Part shown: positions 1-9,378 of the stretch, piece by piece
Numbering within the stretch: the stretch's first letter is position 1
How the letters are laid out: the number at the start of each line of letters is the position of its first letter
Assembly (NCBI GenBank): GCA_015067175.1
Contig: SVMX01000005.1
Coordinates: forward strand, 144,599 to 208,598
Direction of reading: 5' to 3'
DNA: 64,000 bases
DNA from: Oscillospiraceae bacterium
GTDB taxonomy: Bacteria; Bacillota; Clostridia; Oscillospirales; Ruminococcaceae
Made by a program: the position numbers and the translations under genes
The notes under the pieces: generated by a model
What the model was told of the DNA's origin: nothing
What the model saw: only the letters and a program-made list of their open reading frames with translations
Databases searched by the model: none

Positions 1-1410
1 GCAGTTTCTGCTTGGATGCGTGACTATCGCGACCAGCCCCTCGAGCTCGACTATATCGAGGTTAAATCCGTACATGATCAGTATAAGGACGCAAGCTCCA
101 ATTTCTTCTCTTCCTTTGCGTTCGGCTTCCAGGCATTTATAGGCTCCTTCTTTGAGGACTACACATCTATTTCCGATTCCACGACACAGGCGCTCAATGT
201 TTGGGTATCCCTCGGTCGTGACCAGGCTACTGTTGTAAACGAGCTTGTAAGCTCCGAGTACAACCCCAACCACTCCACACAGATCGCGATCAGCCTTGTA
301 CAGGGCGCTGTGCTTGAGGCAACTCTCGCAGGCAAGGGTCCTGAGGTTGCACTGTTCATCGGCGGCGACTTCCCTGTAGTTTGTGCTTCCAGAGGTCTGC
401 TCGTTAATATGAAGGGCTTCACCGACTATGATGAAGTAGTTTCCAGATTCAGCGAGGACGTTACAACGCTGTATGAATTCAACGATGGCGTTTACGGTAT
501 CCCGCTGACACAGAACTTCCCGATGCTGTTCTATCGTACCGACGTTCTTGAAGAACTCGGCTATGACGCTCCTCCCGAGTCTTGGGACGCACTTATCGAA
601 ATGCTCCCCGACCTGCAGAGAAAGTACCTTGAGGTAGGTCTTATTCTTCCCTCCAATGTATCCTCTCAGGTATTTGATGCCGGTAACACATTCGTTCTTC
701 TTATGAACCAGACCGGTCAGAGCTTCTACACAGAGAATCAGCACGCAACAACATTTGACACAGAGGCTGCGGTCGATGCATTTACAAGATGGACTAAGTT
801 CTACACTGTATATGACTTTGACCAGACCTACGACGCATTTACAAGATTCAGAACAGGTGAGATGCCCATTCTGGTGCAGAACTACACCTTCTATAACCAG
901 CTTAATGTAGCAGCTCCCGAAATAAAGGGTCTGTGGGATTTCACGCACGTTCCCGGCACATACAGAACTGACGAGAACGGAAAGACATTCCTCGATTACA
1001 CCGCAAACTCCGGTTCTGCGGGTGCAGTTATCTTCCAGTCCTGCTCCGATAAGCAGGCCGCTTGGGACTTCATCAAGTGGTTCACCGAAACAGAAACACA
1101 GGTAGAGTATGGTAAGACCATTGAGGCTATCATGGGCCCGCTCGGTCGTTACGATACCGCAAACCTTGAAGCTCTTTCAAGACTCAACTGGTCTACAGCC
1201 GAGCACGCTAAGATAAGCGATCAGATGGCTCATCTGCAGGAGATACCGATCATTCCTGCTTCCTACGCTGTAACTCGTAACGTATACAACGCGTTCAGAG
1301 CGGTTGTAAACAACCAGAAGAACCCCAGATATGAGCTCAGCTCTTACAATAGAGATATCAACAATGAGATCGTAAGAAAGCTGAAGGAGCTTGGCTTCTA
1401 CGAGGAGTGA
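1..1410 (+). CDS. ABC transporter extracellular solute-binding protein (5' end outside window)
   Basis: The frame is open from base 1, so the start lies upstream; about 469 residues are visible. The part from about residue 65 on has the look of a family 1 sugar-binding protein: an opening beta strand LNVWVSLGRDQ, then segments such as GKGPEVALFIGGD, YGIPLTQNFPMLFYRTDVLEELG and, near the end, the WDFIKWFTETETQ helix. It would bind an oligosaccharide outside the membrane and hand it to the permeases encoded just downstream. The 65 residues before the binding-protein core show that the protein has a further N-terminal domain or long extension, so it is longer than a usual 420-450 residue binding protein. 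The sugar cannot be read from sequence; the nearby GH94 gene makes a beta-linked disaccharide or oligosaccharide a reasonable guess. Confidence 0.85.
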   Translation, partial: AVSAWMRDYRDQPLELDYIEVKSVHDQYKDASSNFFSSFAFGFQAFIGSFFEDYTSISDSTTQALNVWVSLGRDQATVVNELVSSEYNPNHSTQIAISLVQGAVLEATLAGKGPEVALFIGGDFPVVCASRGLLVNMKGFTDYDEVVSRFSEDVTTLYEFNDGVYGIPLTQNFPMLFYRTDVLEELGYDAPPESWDALIEMLPDLQRKYLEVGLILPSNVSSQVFDAGNTFVLLMNQTGQSFYTENQHATTFDTEAAVDAFTRWTKFYTVYDFDQTYDAFTRFRTGEMPILVQNYTFYNQLNVAAPEIKGLWDFTHVPGTYRTDENGKTFLDYTANSGSAGAVIFQSCSDKQAAWDFIKWFTETETQVEYGKTIEAIMGPLGRYDTANLEALSRLNWSTAEHAKISDQMAHLQEIPIIPASYAVTRNVYNAFRAVVNNQKNPRYELSSYNRDINNEIVRKLKELGFYEE

Positions 1411-1433
1411 TAGCTTTTCCGGATAATTCCGGA

Positions 1434-1450
1434 AGAGCAGGCGCTCTTTT
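1434..1450 (+). terminator. Small hairpin with T-run between binding protein and permease genes
   Basis: A 5-bp stem AGAGC/GCTCT with loop AGGC is followed by TTT; just upstream lies a second hairpin TTCCGG/CCGGAA at 1417-1434. Such weak hairpins after a binding-protein gene commonly lower expression of the permeases relative to the binding protein; that role is inferred. Confidence 0.45.
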
Positions 1451-1474
1451 CAATAAAAATTAGGAGGAATCAGT

Positions 1475-2413
1475 TTGTTCGGTAAAGAAAAAACGCAGTA
1501 TATCGAAGACAGTAAATTTCGCTATACGATGCGTGAAATGAAAAAGAACGGCAGTGCTTACATACTGGCGCTTCCGTACTTCCTGCTGTTCCTGGTATTC
1601 ACGGGTATTCCTGTTCTTATCTCCCTGCCTATCGGCTTCACCAGCTTCAACATGGTGCAGTTCCCTACATGGGTGGGTCTGAATAACTTCTATACTCTGT
1701 TCCTCGGGGACGACGTTTTCCTTATTGCTATCCAGAATACCTTGGTATTCGCTATCATCACAGGTCCTGTGAGCTATATTCTCTGCTTCCTGCTCGCATG
1801 GCTTATCAACGAGATGCCCGGTGCGCTTAAAACTGTATTTACATACATCTTCTACGCACCCACACTGGCAGGTAACATCTTCGCAACCTGGCAGCTCATC
1901 TTCTCGGGCGATACCTACGGCTTCCTTAACTCCACACTGATGGATCTCGGTCTTATCAAGGGTCCTCAGCAGTGGCTGACAGACGCAAGATATATCCTCA
2001 TGTGCGTTATCGTCGTACAGATGTGGATGTCCCTCGGTGCAGGCTTCCTGTCGCTTCGTGCGGGCTTCCAGGGTATTGATAAATCCGGCTACGAGGCAGG
2101 CGCTATCGAGGGTATCAAAAACCGCTGGCAGGAACTGCTTTACATTACGATCCCCAGCATGGGTCCGCAGCTTCTGTTTGCGGCTGTAATGCAGATCACA
2201 GCTTCCTTTACGGCAGGCGACATCGGACGTTCGCTTACCGCATTCCCCTCTACAGACTACGCAGCGCACACGATCATGACTCACGCATTTGACTATGGTT
2301 CCATAAGATATGAGATGGGTTATGCCTGCGCGATCTGCTTCCTGCTGTTCCTGATCATGATGCTCGTAAACAACGTAATACGCAAGGCTATGAGCGGAAT
2401 TTTGGATACTTAA
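1475..2413 (+). CDS. Sugar ABC transporter permease (MalF/UgpA type)
   Basis: A 312-residue membrane protein with about six predicted helices. The EAA-type cytoplasmic loop that contacts the ATPase is visible as GYEAGAIEGIKNRWQELLYITIPSMGPQ, residues about 207-234. The start is TTG at 1475, chosen because AGGAGG sits 7 bases upstream at 1462-1467 and no better start follows. It pairs with the next permease to form the channel for the binding protein encoded upstream. No ATPase gene of the MsiK/UgpC type is present in the visible cluster, so a shared ATPase encoded elsewhere is likely. Confidence 0.9.
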   Translation: MFGKEKTQYIEDSKFRYTMREMKKNGSAYILALPYFLLFLVFTGIPVLISLPIGFTSFNMVQFPTWVGLNNFYTLFLGDDVFLIAIQNTLVFAIITGPVSYILCFLLAWLINEMPGALKTVFTYIFYAPTLAGNIFATWQLIFSGDTYGFLNSTLMDLGLIKGPQQWLTDARYILMCVIVVQMWMSLGAGFLSLRAGFQGIDKSGYEAGAIEGIKNRWQELLYITIPSMGPQLLFAAVMQITASFTAGDIGRSLTAFPSTDYAAHTIMTHAFDYGSIRYEMGYACAICFLLFLIMMLVNNVIRKAMSGILDT

Positions 2414-2425
2414 GGAGGACAGAAT

Positions 2426-3286
2426 ATGCGTATTATACAAAGAAGAAAAAGGTGGGGAGGCTCACGCGGAGGCGATATCGCGATCTTTATCGTGCTGTGC
2501 CTTATCGGCGTGTTCATGCTCTTCCCGATTTACCTGTCTGTTATCCAGTCGATAAAGCCCGTTGAGGAACTGTTCGTGTTCCCTCCGAAGCTTTATGTAC
2601 AGCGTCCCACCTCGCAGAACTTTGAGGATATGCTCAAGGTTGCAGGTAGCTTGGACGTTCCCTTCTCCAGATATGTATTCAACTCCATATTCGTATCTGT
2701 TGTTGTAACAGTTGCACAGCTCTTCCTTTCCTCCTCCGCAGCTTATGTACTTTCCAAGGTTAAGGCTCCCGGCGTTAAGGCAATGAACAAGGTCATTGAG
2801 ATCGCGCTGCTGTTTACATCTTCCGTTACATACATCGTACAGTATATCGTAATGGCAACGCTTGGTATGATCGACACATACTGGGCAATCACGCTGCCGT
2901 ATATCGCAACTCCGATGGGTCTGTTCCTCATGAAGCAGTTCATGGGTCAGATACCCGAGAGTATGATAGAAGCGGCAAAGCTTGACGGCGCAAGCCACAT
3001 GAGAGTCTGCTGGCAGATAGTAATGCCCAACGTTAAGCCTGCTTGGCTGACGCTGATGATATTCGCTTTCCAGGGCGCTTGGCAGATCACAGGTTATCTC
3101 TTCGTTTATAGCGAGCAGTTAAAGCCTATACCGATCGTTATGCAGCAGATCGCTGCAGCCGGTATCGCCAGAACAGGCGTTTCTTCGGCAACGGTAGTTG
3201 TGCTGATGCTCCCCCCGATGATATTGTTCCTTATCCTGCAATCCAACGTTGTTGAAACGATGGCTCACTCAGGTCTTAAGGATTGA
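2426..3286 (+). CDS. Sugar ABC transporter permease (MalG/UgpE type)
   Basis: A 286-residue inner-membrane permease, about six helices, starting at ATG with AAGGAGGA seven bases upstream. The EAA loop reads IPESMIEAAKLDGASHMRV (residues about 174-192), the classic form for the MalG partner. It lies 12 bp behind the MalF-type permease and is surely co-transcribed. The N-terminus is short and basic (RRKRWGG), with no long extension, unlike the second MalG-type permease of this locus at 9379-10542. Confidence 0.9.
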   Translation: MRIIQRRKRWGGSRGGDIAIFIVLCLIGVFMLFPIYLSVIQSIKPVEELFVFPPKLYVQRPTSQNFEDMLKVAGSLDVPFSRYVFNSIFVSVVVTVAQLFLSSSAAYVLSKVKAPGVKAMNKVIEIALLFTSSVTYIVQYIVMATLGMIDTYWAITLPYIATPMGLFLMKQFMGQIPESMIEAAKLDGASHMRVCWQIVMPNVKPAWLTLMIFAFQGAWQITGYLFVYSEQLKPIPIVMQQIAAAGIARTGVSSATVVVLMLPPMILFLILQSNVVETMAHSGLKD

Positions 3287-3315
3287 TGAAATAATTAACG
3301 AAAGGATGATTTTGA

Positions 3316-4947
3316 GTGCCATCAATTAAGCGCATCGCAGCCCGTGCTGCGGCTGCGGTAATGGCTGCTGTTATGCTCGGCACCTGCGTTGCTTACGCAG
3401 ATGAGCCGTACGACGGCTACAACTACGACTGGTGGGAAGATCCGGTTCCTTCTCAGAACGGTTATGTTGTTGACAAGGTCATTACCGGTGCCGATATTGG
3501 CATTGGCTCATTGAACGAGCCGTCCGATATGTTCATTTCGGACAGCGAGGAAATATATATCGCAGACACTGCGTACAAGAGTACGCTTACCCCTAACTTA
3601 AAGGGTAGAATCGTTATCACCGACAAGAACTTTAAGCTCAAGACCTCCGTTGAGTATCTGGACTTCTCCGATGTTCAGGATTGGGTCAACATGAAGAAGG
3701 AAGAGCTTGCTGAGAATGTTGCTGAGTACCAGAAGTGTACCGACCTCTACTTCGATGGTCCTACAGGTGTATTTGTAGATAACGATGATGTTGTTTATGT
3801 TGCAGATACCGCAAACGACCGCGTTGTTGCTTTTTCTGTAGAAGTTGACGACAGCGGCATCGGCTACGGCAAGGTTATCAGAGTATTCACAAGACCTGAT
3901 TCCGATGTCTACGACGCAAAAACAACATTCAATCCCAGCAAGGTGCTGGTAGACGCGGCAGGTAACGTTTATATCTGTATCAAGTCTATCACAAAGGGTG
4001 CCGTTGTGTTCTCTAAGGACGGCGAGTTCAACGGTTATTTCGGTGCAAACCGAGTTGAGGCTACCGCTGATGTTCTTATGAACGCTTTCTGGAAGCTTAT
4101 CTTCACACGTGAGCAGGTTAAGAAGATGCAGCGCAGCGTTCCTGTCGAGATATCTAACTTTGATATCGACGAGGACAACTTCATCTATACAGTAACCGAG
4201 TCCAAGACTGTTGAAACAGACGTTATCAAAAAGCTTAACTCCGCAGGTACAAATATCTTTATCAATCTCGGCTATTCCGATTACACATTCGGTGACGCGC
4301 TGACAAAGTATTACCGCGGCCAGACATACTCCTCACAGATCACTGACGTTGATATCGGCGAGGGTGGAACCATCAACCTGCTTGACCTTAAGACAGGCCG
4401 TGTGTTCCAGTATGATAATGAGTGTAATCTGCTCTTTATCTTCGGTGGCAAGGGCTCGCAGAAGGGTACATTTACAACAGTAAATGCTGTTGAGAGCCTT
4501 GGCACAAAGGTATACGTTCTTGATGGACGTAAGGCAAGCGTAACTGTATTCAGACAGACTGAGTTCGGTGACCTCGTTCATGAGGCTATCACGCTGTTCA
4601 ACAGCGGTAAGTACGAAGAAGCTCGCGGACCTTGGCAGGAAGTACTCAGACGTGACTCCAACTACTGGCTGGCTTACATCGGTCTGGGTAACGCTTACCT
4701 CAACGAGGGCGACTTCGAAACAGCTATGGAGTATTTCCTTTATAACTCCAGAAGCGGATATAATGACGCTTTCAAGGGCTGGCGAATGAACTTTATCAGA
4801 GATAACTTCACAGTTATCGCTATCATAATCGTTGGTTCGCTTGTTCTCGTTTATGTAGTTGCTTCTCTCAGAGGCAAAGCAAAGGCAAAGAAGCGCGCTG
4901 AGGCAGAACGTCTGTTCAAGGCGCAGAATAAGGGAAGGGAGGACTAA
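3316..4947 (+). CDS. Exported NHL-type beta-propeller and TPR protein with C-terminal membrane anchor
   Basis: 543 residues from a GTG start behind AAAGGA. An N-terminal signal peptide ends near TCVAYADEP (residue about 28). The body has repeats typical of NHL/SMP-30-like propellers: LNEPSDMFISDSEEIYIADT, GPTGVFVDNDDVVYVADTAN, NPSKVLVDAAGNVYICIK. About residues 420-480 form two TPR-like helical pairs (ALFNSGKYEEARGPWQEVL, AYLNEGDFETAMEYFL). A hydrophobic helix near residues 495-517 followed by a Lys-rich tail anchors it in the membrane, with the propeller outside. Its place between two permease pairs suggests a scaffold or sugar-sensing partner of the transporter. The exact role is unknown. 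Confidence 0.75.
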   Translation: MPSIKRIAARAAAAVMAAVMLGTCVAYADEPYDGYNYDWWEDPVPSQNGYVVDKVITGADIGIGSLNEPSDMFISDSEEIYIADTAYKSTLTPNLKGRIVITDKNFKLKTSVEYLDFSDVQDWVNMKKEELAENVAEYQKCTDLYFDGPTGVFVDNDDVVYVADTANDRVVAFSVEVDDSGIGYGKVIRVFTRPDSDVYDAKTTFNPSKVLVDAAGNVYICIKSITKGAVVFSKDGEFNGYFGANRVEATADVLMNAFWKLIFTREQVKKMQRSVPVEISNFDIDEDNFIYTVTESKTVETDVIKKLNSAGTNIFINLGYSDYTFGDALTKYYRGQTYSSQITDVDIGEGGTINLLDLKTGRVFQYDNECNLLFIFGGKGSQKGTFTTVNAVESLGTKVYVLDGRKASVTVFRQTEFGDLVHEAITLFNSGKYEEARGPWQEVLRRDSNYWLAYIGLGNAYLNEGDFETAMEYFLYNSRSGYNDAFKGWRMNFIRDNFTVIAIIIVGSLVLVYVVASLRGKAKAKKRAEAERLFKAQNKGRED

Positions 4948-4950
4948 ACG

Positions 4951-5715
4951 ATGAGATTTAATCTCGATATGCCAAAATGGAAATGGCCGTTTTACATCAT
5001 GGTCCACCCTTTCGAGGGCTTTGAAGATCTCAGATGGAAGAAAGCCTACAGCATGAGAGTGGCATTGGTCATCGTTGCACTGTTCTTTATCGTGAGCGTG
5101 TGCGAACAGCTGATGACAGGCTTCCTCTTCAACCGCAACTATGTAAAGATATTCAACATTGTTCCTATCATTGTTCAGACGCTGGTAGTATTCTTTACAT
5201 GGGTAATAGGCAACTGGGCATTGTGTACACTGTTCGATGGTGAAGGTACCATGAAAAACATCTGCGTTAATACCGCATATGCACTGGTTCCCATGCTCAT
5301 CGGCAAGGTCATCAACATAATCCTCAGTAACTGCCTGCAAAACTCAGAATCTGCATTTATCGTGTTCGTATCGTATCTCACGATATTGTGGACGGCGATA
5401 TTGCTGATATCGGGCATGAGAACGGTTCACCAGTATTCAATACCCAAAACCCTTCTGTTTATGCTGATCACGATCTTCGCAATGGTCGTTATCATCATAC
5501 TGCTCGTACTTCTCGTTTCCCTTTTCCAGCAGGTATATGTATTTGTTTACTCTATCTACACAGAGCTGCTTTACAGATTCTCAAGTCTGGAGCCGACAAC
5601 GCTGGTACTCATCATGATAGGCGCTGTCGTTCTGGTTGCTGCTATCGTCATCACAGCTTACACGCTGTATGAAAAGCACCAGCTCAAGAAGGAAATGAAA
5701 AAGCTTAAATCTTGA
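4951..5715 (+). CDS. Yip1-family membrane protein
   Basis: 254 residues with about five to six hydrophobic helices. The N-terminal segment (MVHPFEGFEDLRWKKAYSMR) and the spacing of helices resemble the bacterial Yip1 family, whose members open with a short amphipathic stretch before the membrane core. It starts 3 bp after the propeller gene with GGGAGGA as ribosome site inside the end of that gene, so the two are translated together. Function is unknown; the constant company of propeller, Yip1 and DUF5696 proteins beside permease pairs suggests a membrane accessory complex. Confidence 0.65.
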   Translation: MRFNLDMPKWKWPFYIMVHPFEGFEDLRWKKAYSMRVALVIVALFFIVSVCEQLMTGFLFNRNYVKIFNIVPIIVQTLVVFFTWVIGNWALCTLFDGEGTMKNICVNTAYALVPMLIGKVINIILSNCLQNSESAFIVFVSYLTILWTAILLISGMRTVHQYSIPKTLLFMLITIFAMVVIIILLVLLVSLFQQVYVFVYSIYTELLYRFSSLEPTTLVLIMIGAVVLVAAIVITAYTLYEKHQLKKEMKKLKS

Positions 5716-5763
5716 TTGAACAGTAACTGATTAGGTTTTAATATTGAAAATGGTGGTGTAAAA

Positions 5764-8130
5764 ATGCTTCAATTACGCAAGAAAATACTTGCCGGCGTAC
5801 TTTGCTCAGCAATGGTGCTTTCGGCAAGCCAGAGCGTTGCATGGTCGGAAACCATAGAGTCTTCCGTTGAAGCTGAAACTGACAGTTCTTCTGAAACAAC
5901 AGAGTCTGCAGATGGCGCCGCAACCGAGGAGGACGCACAGGGAACCCAGCAGGTTGCTCCTGTGACCGAGGAACAGGCGCTTGCAGAGTGTCAGCTTTAT
6001 GCAGAAAGCTCCACGCACGCACTTTATGTAAATGAGAGCACAGGCGTATTTGCTGTTAAGGATAAAAATACCGGCTACTGCTGGTGGAGCAATCCTTATA
6101 ACGCTGATTCCGATCCTGTTGCCAGAGGTACAAACCTTGCAGGACTTAAATCCGCGCTTTGCATCGAGGGCAGAAAGGTCCTCGATACCGAGCACAGCAA
6201 GACCGACCTCAAATCATATGCAGAGTCCGTTGAAAAGGGCGGATTCAAGATTGAAAAGATTGAAAATGGCTTCAAGGGAACACTCGAGTTTGCAACAGCA
6301 GGACTTACTATTCCCTACTGTGTAACCCTTGTTGATGATTACTTTGAGATCTCGGTTCCTGTCAATGAGATAGTTGAACGCGAGCTTCTCGGTGATACTG
6401 CGGAAACTATCCGCTCTATCATCATAATGAGTTTGTTCAAGGATCTCGGCGCAGGCAGCTCCGAGGAGGAAGGTTATATCATTACTCCCGACGGCTCGGG
6501 TGCTGTTATAAACTTCAATAACGGAAAGACCAATGCTTCCGAGTACACACAGAGAATTTATGGCAGAGATGTCGCAATAAGCTCCGATCTTGCTCCCGCA
6601 AAGACAGAGCAGGCATATCTCCCGATCATTGGTATCGTTAAGGAGGATAACGCTCTTCTCGCCGTTGTTACAGAGGGTGAGGCTTATGCTACCGCAAGAG
6701 CAAGCATAAGCGGTCAGGGCGCGACCGGATACAACTCCGCGTGGTTTGATTTCAATATGCGTTCTTATGACTCCTACTATATGGGTCAGAGCAACGCCGC
6801 TCTTAATGCATACGAAGAGCAGATGATCCCCGAGGAAAAGATATCCGTACGTTACTATCCTATCGCTAAAGAGGGTGCGGACTACGTTGATGTAGCTCAT
6901 CGCTACCAGAAACATCTCATTGACGAAGGTGTTCTTACTGACGGCAAGACCAAAGACGGTGATGTTCCTTTCTACCTCGATCTTTTCGGCGGCACTATCA
7001 AGCAGCAGTCGGTGCTTGGTTTCCCTGTTTCGCTTGAAACACCTGCTACCACATACGAGGAAGCTAAGGAGATCGTTGAAAAGCTGAACGCTTTAGGCAT
7101 TGACAACATGGTCATCACATACGAGGACTTCAATGCAGCAGGCATGACCAGCCGTATTTCGAGCTTTGTGGACTACTCCGGAACACTTGGCGGAAAGAAC
7201 GCATTCTGGAAGCTTGCAGACTACTGCAACAGCATCGGCGCTACTCTCGCAGGCAGTGTTGATATTCAGGAATTTGAGCGTTCCGGTAACGGATATTCCA
7301 CAACAAGCTCTTCTGTAATCCGTGTAACCAAGGCATACGCTACTCAGAACGAGTATGAGCGTGCGTTTGGTACTCCTCACGACACCAGAGAGAGCTGGTA
7401 TATCCTCACTCCCGCTTATTATGAAGAGGTAGTTCAGAAGGTAGTTGACAGTTATGTCAAGGAGGGTCTTACTTCGATCTCTCTTGAGCAGGCAACCAAC
7501 ATGCTGTACAGCGACTTTACTGCTAACACTGTAAAGCACGCTTCCAGACAGCAGGCTGTCAAGAATCTTGAGGCTTGCTTCAGCATGATCGACGCAAGCG
7601 GTCTTACATTTGTGGCTGATGCCTGCAACGACTACGCACTGAAATATGTGGACTACATCAGAAATGTTCCGCTTTACAGCAGTAATTTTGATGTTTATGA
7701 TTACGATATCCCGTTCTACGAGATCGTTATCCACGGCTACATTCCCTATACAACAAAAGCAAAGAATGCAAGCTCCGGCGCTGACGAGATGTTCCTGCTC
7801 TCTGTAGCTACAGGTACTCCCGTACACTACGAGGTAATGCATGAGAATCCCAACGAGTTCACAGATTGCGCTTATGACACCCTGTTCTACGCTTATTACG
7901 AGGGTTGGCTTGATATAGCCGCAAATGAGTATAGACTTACTCAGGATCATCTCAAAGCACTTGCTGATGAAACTATTACCGATTTCGAGTATGTTACACA
8001 GGATAATGTAAAGACCACCTTCTCTGACGGTACTGTTATTGAGGCTGATCTTGAAAACCTTACGCTCAAAATCAACGGCACAGAGGTAAAGCTTGCCGAC
8101 TATGGACTGAAAGGAGCGACAACTGACTGA
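5764..8130 (+). CDS. Exported DUF5696-type protein
   Basis: 788 residues with a signal peptide (residues 1-29, KKILAGVLCSAMVLSASQSV) and an acidic Ser/Thr/Glu linker at 30-65. The rest is a large extracellular region with no transmembrane helix: an N-terminal beta-rich part that recalls a GH-type beta-sandwich (NESTGVFAVKDKNTGYCWWSNP), then an alpha/beta part with strings such as MVITYEDFNAAGM and SISLEQATNMLYSDF that could be a TIM-barrel-like fold. I recall this type of protein as DUF5696, found in Paenibacillus-like sugar ABC clusters; family naming is from memory. It may be a polysaccharide-active or binding protein; no catalytic residues can be assigned here. Confidence 0.65.
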   Translation: MLQLRKKILAGVLCSAMVLSASQSVAWSETIESSVEAETDSSSETTESADGAATEEDAQGTQQVAPVTEEQALAECQLYAESSTHALYVNESTGVFAVKDKNTGYCWWSNPYNADSDPVARGTNLAGLKSALCIEGRKVLDTEHSKTDLKSYAESVEKGGFKIEKIENGFKGTLEFATAGLTIPYCVTLVDDYFEISVPVNEIVERELLGDTAETIRSIIIMSLFKDLGAGSSEEEGYIITPDGSGAVINFNNGKTNASEYTQRIYGRDVAISSDLAPAKTEQAYLPIIGIVKEDNALLAVVTEGEAYATARASISGQGATGYNSAWFDFNMRSYDSYYMGQSNAALNAYEEQMIPEEKISVRYYPIAKEGADYVDVAHRYQKHLIDEGVLTDGKTKDGDVPFYLDLFGGTIKQQSVLGFPVSLETPATTYEEAKEIVEKLNALGIDNMVITYEDFNAAGMTSRISSFVDYSGTLGGKNAFWKLADYCNSIGATLAGSVDIQEFERSGNGYSTTSSSVIRVTKAYATQNEYERAFGTPHDTRESWYILTPAYYEEVVQKVVDSYVKEGLTSISLEQATNMLYSDFTANTVKHASRQQAVKNLEACFSMIDASGLTFVADACNDYALKYVDYIRNVPLYSSNFDVYDYDIPFYEIVIHGYIPYTTKAKNASSGADEMFLLSVATGTPVHYEVMHENPNEFTDCAYDTLFYAYYEGWLDIAANEYRLTQDHLKALADETITDFEYVTQDNVKTTFSDGTVIEADLENLTLKINGTEVKLADYGLKGATTD

Positions 8131-9365
8131 TGAGTGACGAAAGAAATTTCGACCCCACAAATGCGGCTGAATTAAACGCAGCAGAAGAGGTTGTGGCAGC
8201 TCCCGCTCCTGCCGCTGAAGCTGCTCCCGCAGCCGAGGCAGTGGTTGAGCCTGCTCCTGCGGCTGAACAGAAAGCGGAAACCGCTCCTGTTGTTGAACAG
8301 GCTGCTGAGCCTGCTCCCGCTGCACCCGTTCGTGTATCGGCACACAATACTGCTGCCGCTGCTGCTTTAAATGCAGCAAATGACGAAGTTGATGTGCGCA
8401 GAATTGGCGGTGCAAAAGCTCAGCGCAAGATAAAGACCTCTAAGATCTCTTATGAGAGAAAAAAGAGCCTTTACGGTTACGGCTTTATCGCTCTTTGGGC
8501 GATCGGTACACTTTGGCTGTTCGTACTTCCTGTTATCACATCTCTGTGGTATTCGCTGTGCGATACGCAGCTTTTCGCTAAGGACGACGCACTGCTCCAC
8601 GGTATGACCACAGCAGGTATCTATACCGAGTGGAACAGCTTTGGCAACTACATCAAAGCTTTCGCAGACAGCACAGAGTTTCTTCCCGCGCTGCTTGCAT
8701 CGCTTGGCGATATCGGTCCTAAGACCATCGTTATTTTGATCTTCTCACTGTTTATCGCTGTTATTCTGAACCAGAAGTTCAGAGGAAGAACACTCGCTCG
8801 TTCGATCTTCTTCCTGCCTGTACTTATTGCAACAGGTCCCGTTATCAGCGTTATCAACGGTGATATGGCGTCACAGGGCGTTTCGGAGGCTTCGCAGTTC
8901 AGTACGCTGTTTAAGACAGACCTTGTTACAGAGCTTATGGAGTTCCTCGGAATCTACAACCTCAACCAGACGTTCACAGATGTTATCAAGGACATCACCA
9001 GTGACGTTCTGAACCTTGTATGGAACTCGGGTATCCAGATCCTGATATTCCTGTCGGCATTGCAGACTATCCCGCCATCTGCGAAAGAGGCTGCAAGCAT
9101 GGAGGGTGCAACTTCATGGGAGTTCTTCTGGAAGATAACATTCCCCTACATAAGCCCGATGATCCTTTCCAACCTCGTTTATACTGTTATCGACGCGTTT
9201 GTATCGACGGATAACCAGGTAATGGAATTTGTTCTTGAGCGTTCAAGACAGTGGGAATACGGCTATTCCGCGGCACTTGCATGGATATACTTCGCGATTA
9301 TCGGTATATGTCTGGCATTGATCACGGTAATAGTAAACAGATTCGTATTCTATGAGAATGATTAA
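8130..9365 (+). CDS. Sugar ABC transporter permease (MalF type) with Ala/Pro/Glu-rich N-terminal extension
   Basis: 411 residues; the ATG at 8130 overlaps the TGA of the preceding gene by one base, so translation is coupled (AAAGGAGCG lies 10-20 bases upstream). The last 300 residues are a normal MalF-type permease with the EAA loop PPSAKEAASMEGATSWEFFW. Before them lies about 110 residues of low-complexity sequence rich in Ala, Pro and Glu (for example APAPAAEAAPAAEAVVEPAP), followed by a basic stretch (GGAKAQRKIKTSK) just ahead of the first helix. The extension would be cytoplasmic. It is absent from the first MalF-type permease of the locus at 1475-2413. Confidence 0.85.
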   Translation: MSDERNFDPTNAAELNAAEEVVAAPAPAAEAAPAAEAVVEPAPAAEQKAETAPVVEQAAEPAPAAPVRVSAHNTAAAAALNAANDEVDVRRIGGAKAQRKIKTSKISYERKKSLYGYGFIALWAIGTLWLFVLPVITSLWYSLCDTQLFAKDDALLHGMTTAGIYTEWNSFGNYIKAFADSTEFLPALLASLGDIGPKTIVILIFSLFIAVILNQKFRGRTLARSIFFLPVLIATGPVISVINGDMASQGVSEASQFSTLFKTDLVTELMEFLGIYNLNQTFTDVIKDITSDVLNLVWNSGIQILIFLSALQTIPPSAKEAASMEGATSWEFFWKITFPYISPMILSNLVYTVIDAFVSTDNQVMEFVLERSRQWEYGYSAALAWIYFAIIGICLALITVIVNRFVFYEND

Positions 9366-9378
9366 GGAGGTTAGAGAA

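Noticed and set aside
8160..8350. Ala/Pro/Glu-rich stretch as a separate secreted protein
   Set aside because: It is in frame with the permease, has no signal peptide, and the start is coupled to the previous stop.
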